Source of the DNA: a virus
IMG/VR virus record: IMGVR_UViG_3300043772_001328
Span: 1 to 28,252 of that record
DNA length: 28,252 nucleotides
Reading direction: 5' to 3' (one strand)
The notes below the pieces were generated by a model. The model saw nothing but the letters and a program-made list of their open reading frames with translations, was not told the origin of the DNA and did no database searches. Position numbers and translations under genes: made by a program. This document shows positions 8,098 to 16,965 of the stretch, piece by piece (position 1 is the stretch's first letter; every line of letters begins with the position of its first letter).

Positions 8098-9647
8098 TAG
8101 GCAGAGGCGAGGTCGCCTACCAATAGGTAGGTATCGGTAGCAGTGCAAATCAAAGTGGCTGCGCTGTATCTTGCCCGGAGTTTGAGTGATGGCGTTCCAT
8201 TGACAGTAGCCCCGGATGCCACAACCGTTACCTGCCCGGTTCCAAGTTGCGCCAAGTCAATCCGCTGGCCTGCGGATAGGTCAAGCGAGCCGTTTACCGT
8301 GATATCCACGCCGGAGGAAGCATCCACCGTGACGAGCTTTCCCGCGTCTGCGGTCAGGAGCGTGTAGGCGGCGGTCTTGGCGCTAATCGTCTGGGCGGTA
8401 GACCAATCACCGGCTGCGCCCGTGGCTCCGGTCGCGCCCGTCGCACCTGTGGCACCCGTCGCACCCGTGGCTCCATTTGTTCCATTGGTGCCAGTAGCGC
8501 CCGTAGGCCCGGTCGGACCCGTTGCGCCGGTAGCGCCGTTCGTGCCTGCGGCACCGGTCGGGCCTGCCGGACCAGTGGGGCCGGTGTCGCCGGTAGCCCC
8601 GGTTACTCCAAAAAGGCTCAATCCCGTATCTACCCAACCCGGAACCCCGCTGTCGTAGGCCCAAATACCACCATCGTCATAATCGATGTAGAGGTCGCCA
8701 TTGTTAGCGGGGGAAACCGTGGGGGTTCCGTTTTCGCCATAAAGACGCTGCGGCCCGGTCGGTCCCGTAGGCCCGGTGGGTCCAGTCGCCCCGGTTGTGC
8801 CAGCACCTGTCGGCCCGGTTGGGCCTGTGGCACCAGTAGAACCGGTAGGACCCGGGACTGTGGAGTCAGCACCTGTAACACCTGTTGGCCCAGTTGATCC
8901 AGTCGCCCCAGCAGGGCCGGTGGCCCCGGCTGCGCCCGTTGCTCCGGCAGGTCCGGTAGGACCGGGGACTGTGGACGCGGCACCGGTTGGCCCCGTAGCA
9001 CCAGTTGGCCCTGTCCCTCCGGTTGAGCCGGTCGGTCCAAAGTCGCCTTTCGGGATAAAGACCGCCGAAATAATGCTGCCCGACGAAGGGATGGTTCCCG
9101 ATACATAGGTCACATCTATTTTGTAGTAGGTGCCAGAGGTTACGCCGGTTACATTGAAGATGATCGACGGGTTACTGGCCGTCGCAAAGATAAGGGTGCC
9201 TTCCGGGGTGCCGGTGCTGTCGTCCCAAGTGTCATACCAGCCAGTTTGCGTGTTGCTGCCTTGGTCTGTGTTGCTGATAAATAGTTTTGTGATGCTTCCA
9301 GCAGTGCTGTTGTTGAACTTGACAGCCCCAGAGGACGGGAGCGAATCGGCTGTGTTGTTGCTGAATGTGTATGGAATCCCGCCCATTGCGCCCGTTGCCC
9401 CCGCTGTGCCCGTAGGCCCTGCTGCCCCAGTTGAACCGGTTGGGCCGGTAGGGCCGGTGCTACCAGTAGCGCCCGTGGCACCTGTCGCGCCCACAGAACC
9501 GGTGGGACCGGTAGGCCCGGTAGCCCCGGTAGCGCCCGTGGAACCAGTGGGGCCGGTAGGACCCGTAGGCCCGGTGCCACCTGTTGCTCCGGTTGGGCCA
9601 ACGGCATTTATCTCTGCGCCTTCTTGGGTGTAAAACTTCCAGCCCAT
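8097..9647 (-). CDS. Collagen-like tail fibre protein
   Basis: A 516-aa protein with three Gly-X-Thr/Pro collagen-like tracts at about residues 17-90, 202-299 and 348-412. They are separated by two globular inserts, about 91-201 (Ser/Thr-rich, beta-like) and 300-347 (a [18 protein letters not shown] module). The C-terminal domain, about 413-516, is beta-rich and is a probable trimerisation or tip domain. Almost every repeat has Thr at the third position, unlike hydroxyproline-based animal collagen, so Thr could serve as a glycosylation site. The start overlaps the stop of the small upstream protein as TAATG. A trimeric tail fibre is the natural role; the receptor is unknown. Confidence 0.88.
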   Translation of the reverse strand: MGWKFYTQEGAEINAVGPTGATGGTGPTGPTGPTGSTGATGATGPTGPTGSVGATGATGATGSTGPTGPTGSTGAAGPTGTAGATGAMGGIPYTFSNNTADSLPSSGAVKFNNSTAGSITKLFISNTDQGSNTQTGWYDTWDDSTGTPEGTLIFATASNPSIIFNVTGVTSGTYYKIDVTYVSGTIPSSGSIISAVFIPKGDFGPTGSTGGTGPTGATGPTGAASTVPGPTGPAGATGAAGATGPAGATGSTGPTGVTGADSTVPGPTGSTGATGPTGPTGAGTTGATGPTGPTGPTGPQRLYGENGTPTVSPANNGDLYIDYDDGGIWAYDSGVPGWVDTGLSLFGVTGATGDTGPTGPAGPTGAAGTNGATGATGPTGPTGATGTNGTNGATGATGATGATGATGATGAAGDWSTAQTISAKTAAYTLLTADAGKLVTVDASSGVDITVNGSLDLSAGQRIDLAQLGTGQVTVVASGATVNGTPSLKLRARYSAATLICTATDTYLLVGDLASA

Positions 9648-9964
9648 TACGAGATTTCCAATCCGTAAACGGTTACCGTGATCTTGCTTGCTATTGAAGC
9701 TTGCCCGGAGAGCGTATCGCTTGCTTCCATAGAGATTGCTCCGTCAAACTCAGCCCAGCTGCCAGCTTTGATAGTGGTAGCCGGGAGCACAACATTTGCA
9801 TCGGCAGTGCCGTCATGCCACAGTTTGATCGTCCTGTCGCTAGTGTCGTTATTTACAACGCGAATGTGACGCACGACTGTTTGCGTAGCTGCAGGCACCG
9901 TGTAAAGCGTTGAAGCACTTGTGCCCGGTTGCCCTTGGTAGACCTTTTTGAAGTTTTCAGCCAT
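9647..9964 (-). CDS. Small beta-rich fibre- or baseplate-associated protein
   Basis: A 105-aa protein linked on both sides by TAATG overlaps. The sequence is almost entirely beta-prone: a Thr-Val-Pro strand, an [18 protein letters not shown] segment, and a C-terminal [12 protein letters not shown] strand. Small proteins of this layout are common between phage fibre genes and are usually left as hypothetical. A virion location is inferred from the operon. No enzyme motif is present. Confidence 0.75.
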   Translation of the reverse strand: MAENFKKVYQGQPGTSASTLYTVPAATQTVVRHIRVVNNDTSDRTIKLWHDGTADANVVLPATTIKAGSWAEFDGAISMEASDTLSGQASIASKITVTVYGLEIS

Positions 9965-10206
9965 TATCCGATGAAGTAGGCGTATGCCTTGGTCGAGCTA
10001 CCCGCTGCGCCTGTTGCGCCTGTCGCGCCCGTGGGGCCAGTTGGACCGCCGCTAGGGCCAGTTGGTCCAGTAGGTCCAGTAGAGCCAGTAGCACCCGTTG
10101 GCCCGGGGATGTCTGCTTCGATTTCATCGATTATCTCTACTAGCGATTCAAAGTTGCGAGTAGCGCCTAGATCATCGACTGTGCGATGTGGTGGACTCCA
10201 AGGCAT
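9964..10206 (-). CDS. Short collagen-like protein
   Basis: An 80-aa protein with a helical N-terminus (about 1-33, ending in EIIDEIEADIPG), a Gly-Pro-Thr/Gly-Ala-Thr collagen-like tract at about 34-70, and a short STKAYAYFIG tail. TAATG overlaps join it to both neighbours. Its repeat units match those of the large collagen-like fibre downstream. It may be a small fibre segment, or a remnant of a recombination event between fibre genes. Confidence 0.78.
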   Translation of the reverse strand: MPWSPPHRTVDDLGATRNFESLVEIIDEIEADIPGPTGATGSTGPTGPTGPSGGPTGPTGATGATGAAGSSTKAYAYFIG

Positions 10207-10982
10207 TAGCCAAGTCGCACAGCAGTAATCGTCGGTGCCGGGTCGCCAGTGGCGCTGATGTCGGCGCTGCCGATCCTTACCCCGATGGTCTTGCTGGAAG
10301 TATTCGTGATGTGCCCTACCAAGGTTACGGTTCGAAAAGCATCGCCGGACATGAACACAGCCTTTTCGCCCATGACCGAAGAATCAGAGACATTGTAAAG
10401 TTGTGCGGTTGCCATTCCACTGGCCGATAGCGAACGGCTTATGCTGATCTGGGCAAGCAGAAGCCAAGTGCCCGGGACCAAGATGGCTGCGAGGTTGCTA
10501 ATCAGCGTCTGGCCGCTGCCCGTGTTAGTCGTGCTAATGCCTGTGCTGGTGTTGATAGACAGGCTCAGTTTTTCTGCCGTGACCTGTGCCGCGCCTATCT
10601 TGGCAGTAGTGACAGCCCCGGTGCCTAGCTTGGCCGCTGTGACTGCTGAGTCAGCAACCTTCGCTGTGGTGACCGCAGCGTCACGAATGTGGTCTGTGGT
10701 AACCGCCCTGTCAGCGTCAGTAGCAACGCTGTCCTTGAGTTTGGCAGCGGTGACAGCATCATCTGCAATCTTTGCCGTTTCTACTGAGTTGGATGCCAGC
10801 TTTTCGGCAGCAATCGACGTGTCGGCAAGCTTGGAACCAACAATCCCTGCGGTGGCTGAGATGTTGGCGTTATCCAACGAGTTGATCGTGCTGACAAGCT
10901 GCTCAAGAGCTGTCTTGACTTTTGGCTCTTCCGTCGATACGGAAGCTCCAATAACGGGAAGGGATGGGTTGATCTGGGCCAT
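10206..10982 (-). CDS. Repetitive tail fibre protein
   Basis: A 258-aa protein starting at ATG 10982, eight bases after an AGGA site. Residues about 35-135 contain many near-repeats of the form AVT(T/A)AK(L/V/I) spaced 7-20 residues apart. Such repeats often form trimeric beta- or mixed-fold shafts in phage fibres. The C-terminal half is beta-rich, with a TWLLLAQISISRS strand and a final TITAVRLG, and probably forms a head domain. It is the first of four fibre-type genes after the nozzle-like protein, so attachment near the tail is plausible. Confidence 0.8.
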   Translation of the reverse strand: MAQINPSLPVIGASVSTEEPKVKTALEQLVSTINSLDNANISATAGIVGSKLADTSIAAEKLASNSVETAKIADDAVTAAKLKDSVATDADRAVTTDHIRDAAVTTAKVADSAVTAAKLGTGAVTTAKIGAAQVTAEKLSLSINTSTGISTTNTGSGQTLISNLAAILVPGTWLLLAQISISRSLSASGMATAQLYNVSDSSVMGEKAVFMSGDAFRTVTLVGHITNTSSKTIGVRIGSADISATGDPAPTITAVRLG

Positions 10983-10991
10983 AGTCCTATT

Positions 10992-12620
10992 CTAATCAGT
11001 TCTTGCTCGTGAAAACGCAGCGATTGAGTAGATCGTCAAATCTTCGTTGCTGGTGCCGCCATCTGAGATTTCCAACGACCACGCCCTACCCCAGCCTTCT
11101 ACGGGTGTGTAGTAGCGCACTTGCTTGATGCCCGGCTGTGGCGCAAACGCTCGTCCGGTGATTGGGGTGCCACCTTCTGTGTTTACGTCGCCAAACTTGT
11201 CAGAACCAATCCCCCACTTAGTTGTGCTTACTTGTGCCTCTTCCCAGTTTTCTCCGTCTGCTTCTTGGTATGTATCACCAAACGTCTCTGCCAATGACAG
11301 CGACCAGTTTCCCTTGCCATCAACCCGCATTTGGTTGATTCGTTTGTTTAGGTGTGGTTGGCCCCACGCCCAGTAAGGACCCTGCCAATAAGAAAGGTAA
11401 GGATTGCTGGTATCTCCGTCGTAATAGACGTTTGGCACAAATAGCCTATTCACTTCACGGTTTGCCGCATTGGCTGAATAAAGCTTTGGAAGGTTTTGTG
11501 GATCAAGCAACGCATATTGGTTGCTGGCAAGACTATGAATCCACCACGAACCCGAAGCAAGGTCATATTCAAGGGTGATCGAGTTTTTGGAATCTTCGTA
11601 AGGAATCGACAGGTAGTAGGAGTCTTCGAAGTAGCAAGCAGCTGCATTCTTGATTTCCAACGGCCTGCTTTCGGCTACTTCTCTAAGCAGCGGTTCAATC
11701 TTGTCTGAAACCGTGCGTATGCTGCTTCCGTCAGTCAGACAAACGCCCAAATCTTCTGAAAGAAAAAACGTGCCTTGGATGGTTTCAACTATTGAACGGT
11801 TTGCTACGCATCCAACGCCTGTAGAGATGGGCCGGTAGGCGGCTGTGTTTGGGTCAGTAAGCACATAGGTTTTGCGGTTTTTGAAAACCAGCAGGTATGG
11901 CCCAACTTTTCCAAGCCCCGTTATAGCTTCACCGTCGTATGGCTCTACGTCATCAATGAAGTCTGTATCCCAGTTGCAAGGGTCGGGTAGTTTGGTGGTG
12001 GCGTTTGTCCCAGTGCTCCAAATGCGGCCCGGGTTGTCAGGATCACCTGATGCCCATACCTTGTCAAGGTGGTAAAGGAGAATGGTGCATTTTTTAGCAG
12101 GATGTGGCGTAACGGCTGAAGCTCCAGAATAAGCTGTCCACGTTGCAACGCTGTTACTGGTGCCATCCCAATAGATCGGGTCATCGATACCATTTGTTCC
12201 GTAAATCGGCCCTTCGTCTGTAACACCGTGGTTACCTTCTGGGCCTTGAACAAACTCCCACCTTGTGTTGCGTTCGGCATTGTCCTTGAGGACAGTGATT
12301 GCACCGTTCCCAGCCACTTTCATTATCGCGTCTTTTGCTGTGTTTACTGCATAGGGTCCAGCAGCAACCAACACAGGAGAGCCGGTATTAGCGGCAAACA
12401 GGCTGTGCGCCGAAGCGGTAATGATGTGAGAGTGCGGAGGGCTTGTTTCTTTGAACTGCGAAAGGATCGTGCTTCCTTTGCGCTTTTCAATCGATCCTTG
12501 AGGTGAAGACGTTACGTTCCGGGCATCTTGGCATTCATTCTCAGAAACCAGATATGGGCCAGCTTCAAGATTGATTCCCCCTGAAAAATCTGAATACAGG
12601 ACAGGTGAACCGATAGCCAT
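10992..12620 (-). CDS. Probable tail nozzle / tail-hub structural protein
   Basis: A 542-aa protein. The N-terminus reads SDFSGGINLEAGPY followed by a CQDARNV segment and a SIEKRKGS strand. This resembles the opening of nozzle or tail-hub proteins of short-tailed phages, which recruit the genome exit channel after the adaptor. The body is beta-rich with many Trp and Tyr, and a TFFLSEDLGVCLTDGSSIRTVSD segment fits a propeller-like repeat. It directly follows the adaptor gene through a TAATG overlap, matching the portal-adaptor-nozzle order. The assignment rests on position and overall pattern. Confidence 0.68.
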   Translation of the reverse strand: MAIGSPVLYSDFSGGINLEAGPYLVSENECQDARNVTSSPQGSIEKRKGSTILSQFKETSPPHSHIITASAHSLFAANTGSPVLVAAGPYAVNTAKDAIMKVAGNGAITVLKDNAERNTRWEFVQGPEGNHGVTDEGPIYGTNGIDDPIYWDGTSNSVATWTAYSGASAVTPHPAKKCTILLYHLDKVWASGDPDNPGRIWSTGTNATTKLPDPCNWDTDFIDDVEPYDGEAITGLGKVGPYLLVFKNRKTYVLTDPNTAAYRPISTGVGCVANRSIVETIQGTFFLSEDLGVCLTDGSSIRTVSDKIEPLLREVAESRPLEIKNAAACYFEDSYYLSIPYEDSKNSITLEYDLASGSWWIHSLASNQYALLDPQNLPKLYSANAANREVNRLFVPNVYYDGDTSNPYLSYWQGPYWAWGQPHLNKRINQMRVDGKGNWSLSLAETFGDTYQEADGENWEEAQVSTTKWGIGSDKFGDVNTEGGTPITGRAFAPQPGIKQVRYYTPVEGWGRAWSLEISDGGTSNEDLTIYSIAAFSRARTD

Positions 12621-13276
12621 TAGACGATCCAGATATTAGGTGCAAGAGGGTCCGTGCGAAAGTCGCCAATACGCTTTTCTTGTGTGTAGTCATCTGTGTC
12701 GTATTGCGCTTCGCCCCGAGCCTTCATAAGGTCTTCGTCAAAACGGGCCTTGTGGTATTGAGCCGCGTTGAAATCGTTCTCCCGTTCAAAGCAATGCCAA
12801 AGGCAGTAAGAGACAATCAACCGGTGATACCGGGCTGGGACTTCCGGCACGGCTACCATGTTTTCTTCGCTGACTTCCTGTGCTGAGCGGTAGTAGCGCA
12901 AGCTGATGCTTTGGGCAACGTCTGGTGTCGGCCACAGTTTGAGCGTGTTGCCCTTGATCGTGTAGTGAGTTGGATCACCAAATGCCGGAGGTCGTGTTTC
13001 CAGCTCGACCAGAGGTTCTTGATAAAGCTTGCGAAGCTGCTCGTCGGTGCTAACCGTGATGATGTCGTAGAGGCGCTGGAAATCACTGGGAAGGGTGTAT
13101 TCAGAGGTGCCCGGAGTCAGCGAAATAGGCTCGCTCTCAAAGAACTCGCGAAAATCCGTCTGAAGCGTGATGTAGTCCTGCGCATCGTTGATTCGTCCCA
13201 CAATGTAGGACTGATATTGAGCACGCGAGAACTGATGGCTCACGACTTCGGTAACGATGTCATTTACCGCTGCCAT
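12620..13276 (-). CDS. Head-tail adaptor protein (SU10 adaptor-like)
   Basis: A 218-aa protein. It combines an N-terminal helix, a central LTPGTSEYTLPSDFQRLYD segment, a KGNTLKLWPTPD strand pair and a C-terminal helix with YHRLIVSYCLWHCFERE. That layout is characteristic of adaptor proteins that dock under the portal (the SU10 adaptor family). The start is ATG 13276, nine bases after the glycosyltransferase stop. A TAATG overlap with the next gene couples it to the nozzle-like protein. The match is by recognition of the sequence pattern, not by a search. Confidence 0.75.
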   Translation of the reverse strand: MAAVNDIVTEVVSHQFSRAQYQSYIVGRINDAQDYITLQTDFREFFESEPISLTPGTSEYTLPSDFQRLYDIITVSTDEQLRKLYQEPLVELETRPPAFGDPTHYTIKGNTLKLWPTPDVAQSISLRYYRSAQEVSEENMVAVPEVPARYHRLIVSYCLWHCFERENDFNAAQYHKARFDEDLMKARGEAQYDTDDYTQEKRIGDFRTDPLAPNIWIV

Positions 13277-13285
13277 GAGATTATT

Positions 13286-14017
13286 CTACTCGTCAGGGTT
13301 AGAGATTACTGAGGTGATTGCTTTTTCCGGCACAGATGCCGCCAGAGGGTCATCCAAAAACTCTTTGCGAGCGTTCTTGTAGGGCTTGCAGTCTTTCCAG
13401 AGCGAATACACCTTGTCGGTGTCTCTGTCCATGTGGCCACAGATGATTGCCCCATCGCACATCGTGGTGCCCCCTTGCTCTGCCAGCCTGCGGAAGAAAA
13501 ACAGGTCCTCGCCTTCAGAGGACAGGCTTATCCCGTCAGACTGCTCAGAGAAAGCAAACCATGGTTCTTCCATCTTTTTCAGGGCATCTACCCTGATAAT
13601 GCAGCACCCCAACCCGGCTCCCCATACGGGGAAAATCTCTCCCATCTTCCAATCCCAAAAGGTGCCAGTGCTGCCCGGGTCTCCGCCAAACAAAAGCGGC
13701 TCTGGCGGTGCGGTCTTGGTCGCATACACACCGGTAAGCGCGTCCCAGTCATCGTTTTGCTCCATTAGGTAAATCATCCTGCGCGGGGCAAAGTTAGGAA
13801 TCAGCACATCGTCGTCAATAAAAAACAGATACTTGCAGCCCCTGTCAATGGCTGTTTTGGCCATATTGTTCCGAGCCGTAGCAATCGGCACCTTGACCAA
13901 ACACAGCGTGTGTCGCTCAGCCGATACTGGCCACTGCAGCGACCCGTAGGAATGCGCCCAGAGGATGTGGACCTTGCCGCCCGAAGGCAGCCCTACGGCA
14001 ATGCGAAGCTCACTCAC
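13286..14017 (-). CDS. GT-A fold glycosyltransferase
   Basis: A 243-aa protein with hallmarks of a metal-dependent GT-A transferase: an IATARNNMA helix at about 45-53, the FIDDDV motif at 66-71 (DxD-type metal and nucleotide-sugar site), a Gly-rich VWGAGLGCCIIR strand, an SEGEDLFFFRRL acid motif near 167-178 that could supply the catalytic base, and a CGHMD segment that may bind metal. It starts at GTG 14017, overlapping the stop of the previous gene. The window has a second, unrelated-looking GT2 enzyme at 5902-6744. Sitting between capsid and adaptor genes, it probably acts on a virion protein or a host surface molecule; the acceptor is unknown. Confidence 0.85.
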   Translation of the reverse strand: MSELRIAVGLPSGGKVHILWAHSYGSLQWPVSAERHTLCLVKVPIATARNNMAKTAIDRGCKYLFFIDDDVLIPNFAPRRMIYLMEQNDDWDALTGVYATKTAPPEPLLFGGDPGSTGTFWDWKMGEIFPVWGAGLGCCIIRVDALKKMEEPWFAFSEQSDGISLSSEGEDLFFFRRLAEQGGTTMCDGAIICGHMDRDTDKVYSLWKDCKPYKNARKEFLDDPLAASVPEKAITSVISNPDE

Positions 14018-14471
14018 TTTTGCTGTCCTTGATAAAGGCAGTGTGGTCAGTCAGGCCCAAGTCTTTGCGAAGCGCCCATGCAAGCTTTTCTGCGTTTTCA
14101 CCAATCTTTTGGGAGAACGCATAGTCACGAGCTGCTTCTGCTTCAGCATTCTTTTTCTCCAGCTCGTCAGCGTAGGAGTAATCGGGCTGTTCGTTCAACC
14201 ATCTCACGCGCTCGATGTCTTTGATGATCCGGGCATCTAGCTCTTGATAGGTAGCAACCATGTAGCCGGTGCCCGGAAGGTCGTCTTCTTCGCGTGCGTA
14301 AACGACGTAGTATTCACCACGTTCGCTGTAGCGAAGATGCAACCGAGAATCGATCTCCTTGAGGCGCTTGGCAATGCCCCCAGCATCCTCTGTGATCAGG
14401 TGCAGTTTCCCGTTGCGACCACGTTTTACCTGCTCAAGGCTCGCCGGTTCGATTTCTCCAGTCCAAGACAT
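14010..14471 (-). CDS. Conserved-looking phage protein of unknown function
   Basis: A 153-aa protein starting at ATG 14471. The first half contains beta-type strands (GKLHLI, YYVVYARE, TGYMVATYQELD) and the second half a long charged helix (ADELEKKNAEAEAARDYAFS). It lies between the 50-aa basic protein and a glycosyltransferase, overlapping the latter by eight bases. Position suggests a head or head-completion role, but no domain was recognised. The Shine-Dalgarno is weak (TAGG). Confidence 0.75.
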   Translation of the reverse strand: MSWTGEIEPASLEQVKRGRNGKLHLITEDAGGIAKRLKEIDSRLHLRYSERGEYYVVYAREEDDLPGTGYMVATYQELDARIIKDIERVRWLNEQPDYSYADELEKKNAEAEAARDYAFSQKIGENAEKLAWALRKDLGLTDHTAFIKDSKSE

Positions 14472-14500
14472 GGCCTAGAGTTTACGAAACGATGCTGATG

Positions 14501-14653
14501 CTACATGTTGCGCAGCTTGCGCAGCGCCGTAATCTTGTTTTTGGCTTTTTGTGCTGACAGACCCTTGCCCGCCGAAAGACTTTCCTTCGCTTGGTTGTAG
14601 CTAGCCATGCCCGCCTTGGTGTAGGGAAACTTTATTCGATTTAGATTTGGCAT
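14501..14653 (-). CDS. Small basic protein (50 aa)
   Basis: ATG 14653 has a strong AAGGAG eight bases upstream, one of the best ribosome binding sites in the left arm. The product is MPNLNRIKFPYTKAG at the start and KITALRKLRNM at the end, with 11 Lys or Arg and few acids. The spacing to both neighbours (30 and 66 bases) and the good start signal support a real gene. It follows the major capsid gene and a hairpin, so it may be a minor head protein. No family was recognised. Confidence 0.75.
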   Translation of the reverse strand: MPNLNRIKFPYTKAGMASYNQAKESLSAGKGLSAQKAKNKITALRKLRNM

Positions 14654-14679
14654 TTTGTGTCTCCTTGAAGGAAAGACGC

Positions 14680-14705
14680 GGGGCCGGGCCTAGTTGCCCG
14701 ACCCC
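14680..14705 (-). terminator. Hairpin after the major capsid gene, possible attenuating terminator
   Basis: On the minus strand GGGGTCGGGC, a six-base loop AACTAG, then GCCCGGCCCC form a ten-base stem with one G-U pair. It begins 14 bases after the capsid stop. Only a weak U-rich tract (GTCTTTCC) follows, so it may reduce rather than stop transcription, or protect the 3' end of the capsid message. Confidence 0.55.
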
Positions 14706-14718
14706 ACATCTAGCCGTC

Positions 14719-15990
14719 TTAGGCGGTTACGCCTGCGTCGTCGTCCGTGCAGTAACGGAGCCTGCCCAGACGGTTCGGCGCGACACATGCGAGGGTTGCA
14801 TACCAACCCATCCATGCCTGCCACGTCGCTTCCTTCTGGCCAGTGCCGTCGTCCTTGAGGTGGAACACGGTGCTGTCCTGCGGGGACTCAAGGAACCCGG
14901 GACCCCACTGTTGGAACCACCTGAGAGCCGACTTGTCAATGGCGAAGACGGTGCCCTTTGGAGCATCGTCATCGATGACAACCGGGACCTCACCCGCGCC
15001 GGACGCAACCATGATGGCTGAGTATCCGCCGTGGATTTGGACTGCCTCACGGTTGGTGAACCGCTTGGTGGACTGGAAGGTGTCAGCGAGCCTGCGGCGG
15101 ATGCCACGGGTCGTAATGAACACCTCAGTGTCACCTTGTCCGGTCTGACCAACATCATCCGAAATGAGTTCGAACGAGGTCTCACCGGCAGTGGCCGATG
15201 TGCCAGATGTTCCGACATCACGAACCTGCGCGTTCCAGAACTCGTTACCTGCGGTAGCCGAGTTGATGGAGTGCAGGGTCCTGCTGGTCGAGACGATGGA
15301 CTGAAGGCCCTCCATCTCAAGCCCACGGGAACCCGCGAGGTAAACGCCATACTGGCTGGCGGTAATGCTGCCAGTCGTGATGGTCGTGTTCAGGGTGACC
15401 GTCTTAGTGGACCCGGCGAGCGCCGTGACCTCAAGCCCGGTTCCGCCGGTAACAGCAGTTCCATCGGTCTTCCTGCGGATGTCCACCGGATCACCGACAT
15501 GCAGATACTGAATCGAATCCACAGTGAGGGTGTTGGTAGCGGTCGTGATGGCGGTTCCAAAGGTAGCGAGGAGGCCGTCTCCGGTGCCAAACACCTGCCG
15601 GTTTACGTCCTTCTTCATGTCCTTTGTCGCGCCCTTGACCTCTGCGTCCAGCAGTTCCACGAATGCGCCCGAGTTGGACTGCGTGGCCTTGATGGCTGCG
15701 TCGGTCAGTTCGATCCCCTGATAGTGCCGGGTGATCGGGATGATCGCGTCGTCCCACGACTGTCTACCAGCCGAGGGGAGAACGCCGCCGTCGCCACGCG
15801 AACCACGGCCCCTGTTTCGGGACTTGTGGACCGGCACGATGGCCTTGCGTCCGTAGTGATCAACAGTGAACTCGGACTGACGCTCGATCTGGTCGATCAT
15901 GTAGGACTTGTAGTTGAGCTGTTCGACAACCGGCCCGACATACAAATCCTTCAGGATTGCGTCGGCGGTTGTCAGATTCTGGGTAGCCAA
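14719..15990 (-). CDS. Major capsid protein (HK97-like fold expected)
   Basis: A 423-aa protein. The N-terminus (TTADAILKDLYVGPVVEQLN) and the pattern of strands and loops are typical of HK97-type capsid subunits. It contains a long helix-like AFVELLDAEVKGATKDMKKD region, an ITTRGIRRRLADTFQ segment and a C-terminal WQAWMGWYATLACVAPN. It directly follows the scaffold gene, as expected. The start is TTG 15990 with AGGAG seven bases upstream. That site overlaps the scaffold stop, which couples the two. Codons end in C or G far more often than in neighbouring genes, consistent with very high expression. Confidence 0.9.
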   Translation of the reverse strand: MATQNLTTADAILKDLYVGPVVEQLNYKSYMIDQIERQSEFTVDHYGRKAIVPVHKSRNRGRGSRGDGGVLPSAGRQSWDDAIIPITRHYQGIELTDAAIKATQSNSGAFVELLDAEVKGATKDMKKDVNRQVFGTGDGLLATFGTAITTATNTLTVDSIQYLHVGDPVDIRRKTDGTAVTGGTGLEVTALAGSTKTVTLNTTITTGSITASQYGVYLAGSRGLEMEGLQSIVSTSRTLHSINSATAGNEFWNAQVRDVGTSGTSATAGETSFELISDDVGQTGQGDTEVFITTRGIRRRLADTFQSTKRFTNREAVQIHGGYSAIMVASGAGEVPVVIDDDAPKGTVFAIDKSALRWFQQWGPGFLESPQDSTVFHLKDDGTGQKEATWQAWMGWYATLACVAPNRLGRLRYCTDDDAGVTA

Positions 15991-15999
15991 GGGTTTCTC

Positions 16000-16839
16000 C
16001 TAGCCTGTTAGTGATTTTTGCTGGTTTAGGCGTTCCAGAACCTTGTCCTTGACGTTGGCAGACGTGATTGCTTCCGGTGTGGTCGCGGCGGGGCCGCTTC
16101 CCTCCGGTGTGTTCGGCTGCTGAACCTTGTCACTGAAGAGGTTTGCTTCACCCTTCCCAACAAGCGACTGATACTTCTCAAAGCCCGCCTGAATGGGATT
16201 GTCGGAATCTACAAACATCTCAGCGAGTTCAAGGACTTCGCCAAGCACATCATCACTCAAGTCGTGCTGACCACGCAACTCTTCAATCTGAGACTCTACC
16301 TCTGCTTCCGCAGCGGCAAGGGCCTGTTGCTCTTGTTGCGTCATCTGCTGTTGCTGAATGAACTCAGCAATGGGTCCGACTTGTTCTGCGACTTGATCAG
16401 CCAGCAGCTTGGACAGTTGGTTTCTGTCGTAAGGGTCAAAGTCTTCATCGACAAACGATTCCGACTCGTCACCAGAGTCACCATTTTCGCTGGCTTCATA
16501 AAAGCCCATGGTGTCTCCAACAGAATCCCACCATTCATACACTGCTGCCTGTGCCTGCTCGTCACCGCTTTGGGCGGCTTCAAGAGCCTGCGCAAGCTGC
16601 ATGTAGCTTGCCACGTCTTCCGCTTGGCGATCAAAGATGCCAGCTTCCTCAAACGGCTTCGTCTTCTCAGAGAGAGATTGAAAACGCTTGGTGAACTCAG
16701 CATCCTGCGCCTTGAGGGCAGGGATTACCTGATCGTGGATTTCGGTAGGAACGCCATCAAGAAACGATGTGTAAAGATCGTTTCCTTCGGGTGCTTCAGC
16801 GCCTTGGCCCTCTACGGGCTGTGCGGCTTCTTCACTCAC
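16000..16839 (-). CDS. Scaffolding protein
   Basis: A 279-aa, strongly acidic and helical protein. It has Gln/Glu-rich coiled-coil stretches (FIQQQQMTQQEQQALAAAEA near 180), an acidic linker (SGDESESFVDEDFDPYD) and a basic C-terminal helix (VKDKVLERLNQQKSL) of the kind that binds the capsid subunit. The position directly before the capsid gene is the usual one. It starts at GTG 16839 with an AAAGG six bases upstream. Assignment rests on composition and gene order. Confidence 0.82.
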   Translation of the reverse strand: MSEEAAQPVEGQGAEAPEGNDLYTSFLDGVPTEIHDQVIPALKAQDAEFTKRFQSLSEKTKPFEEAGIFDRQAEDVASYMQLAQALEAAQSGDEQAQAAVYEWWDSVGDTMGFYEASENGDSGDESESFVDEDFDPYDRNQLSKLLADQVAEQVGPIAEFIQQQQMTQQEQQALAAAEAEVESQIEELRGQHDLSDDVLGEVLELAEMFVDSDNPIQAGFEKYQSLVGKGEANLFSDKVQQPNTPEGSGPAATTPEAITSANVKDKVLERLNQQKSLTG

Positions 16840-16927
16840 TTGTTGCCTTTCGACTGTGGCTCACGCATACGCGGCTGTAGAGACCGCCGTCACCCTTGGC
16901 CGCAAATATGGGCTTGCCCTTGGTCAT
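16832..16927 (-). CDS. Possible small protein (31 aa)
   Basis: ATG 16927 to TGA 16832 encodes MTKGKPIFAAKGDGG followed by LYSRVCVSHSRKATSE, ending eight bases inside the scaffold gene. It fills a 127-base gap in an otherwise compact operon. The overlap with the next start resembles other junctions here. No Shine-Dalgarno is visible, so it could be translated by coupling or not at all. No function can be assigned. Confidence 0.42.
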   Translation of the reverse strand: MTKGKPIFAAKGDGGLYSRVCVSHSRKATSE

Positions 16928-16965
16928 TACAAGACACAAGGTTACAGAAAAAGGTCGTTAGTTAC

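Noticed and set aside
8377-9633. Regular short repeats that could suggest a CRISPR array or satellite
   Set aside because: The repeats are in-frame Gly-X-Thr codons of a fibre gene; there are no unique spacers of constant length.
15031-16011. Long plus-strand frame of 326 codons opposite the capsid gene
   Set aside because: It is antisense to the well-supported capsid gene, has no ribosome binding site, and its length follows from the biased codons of the capsid gene.
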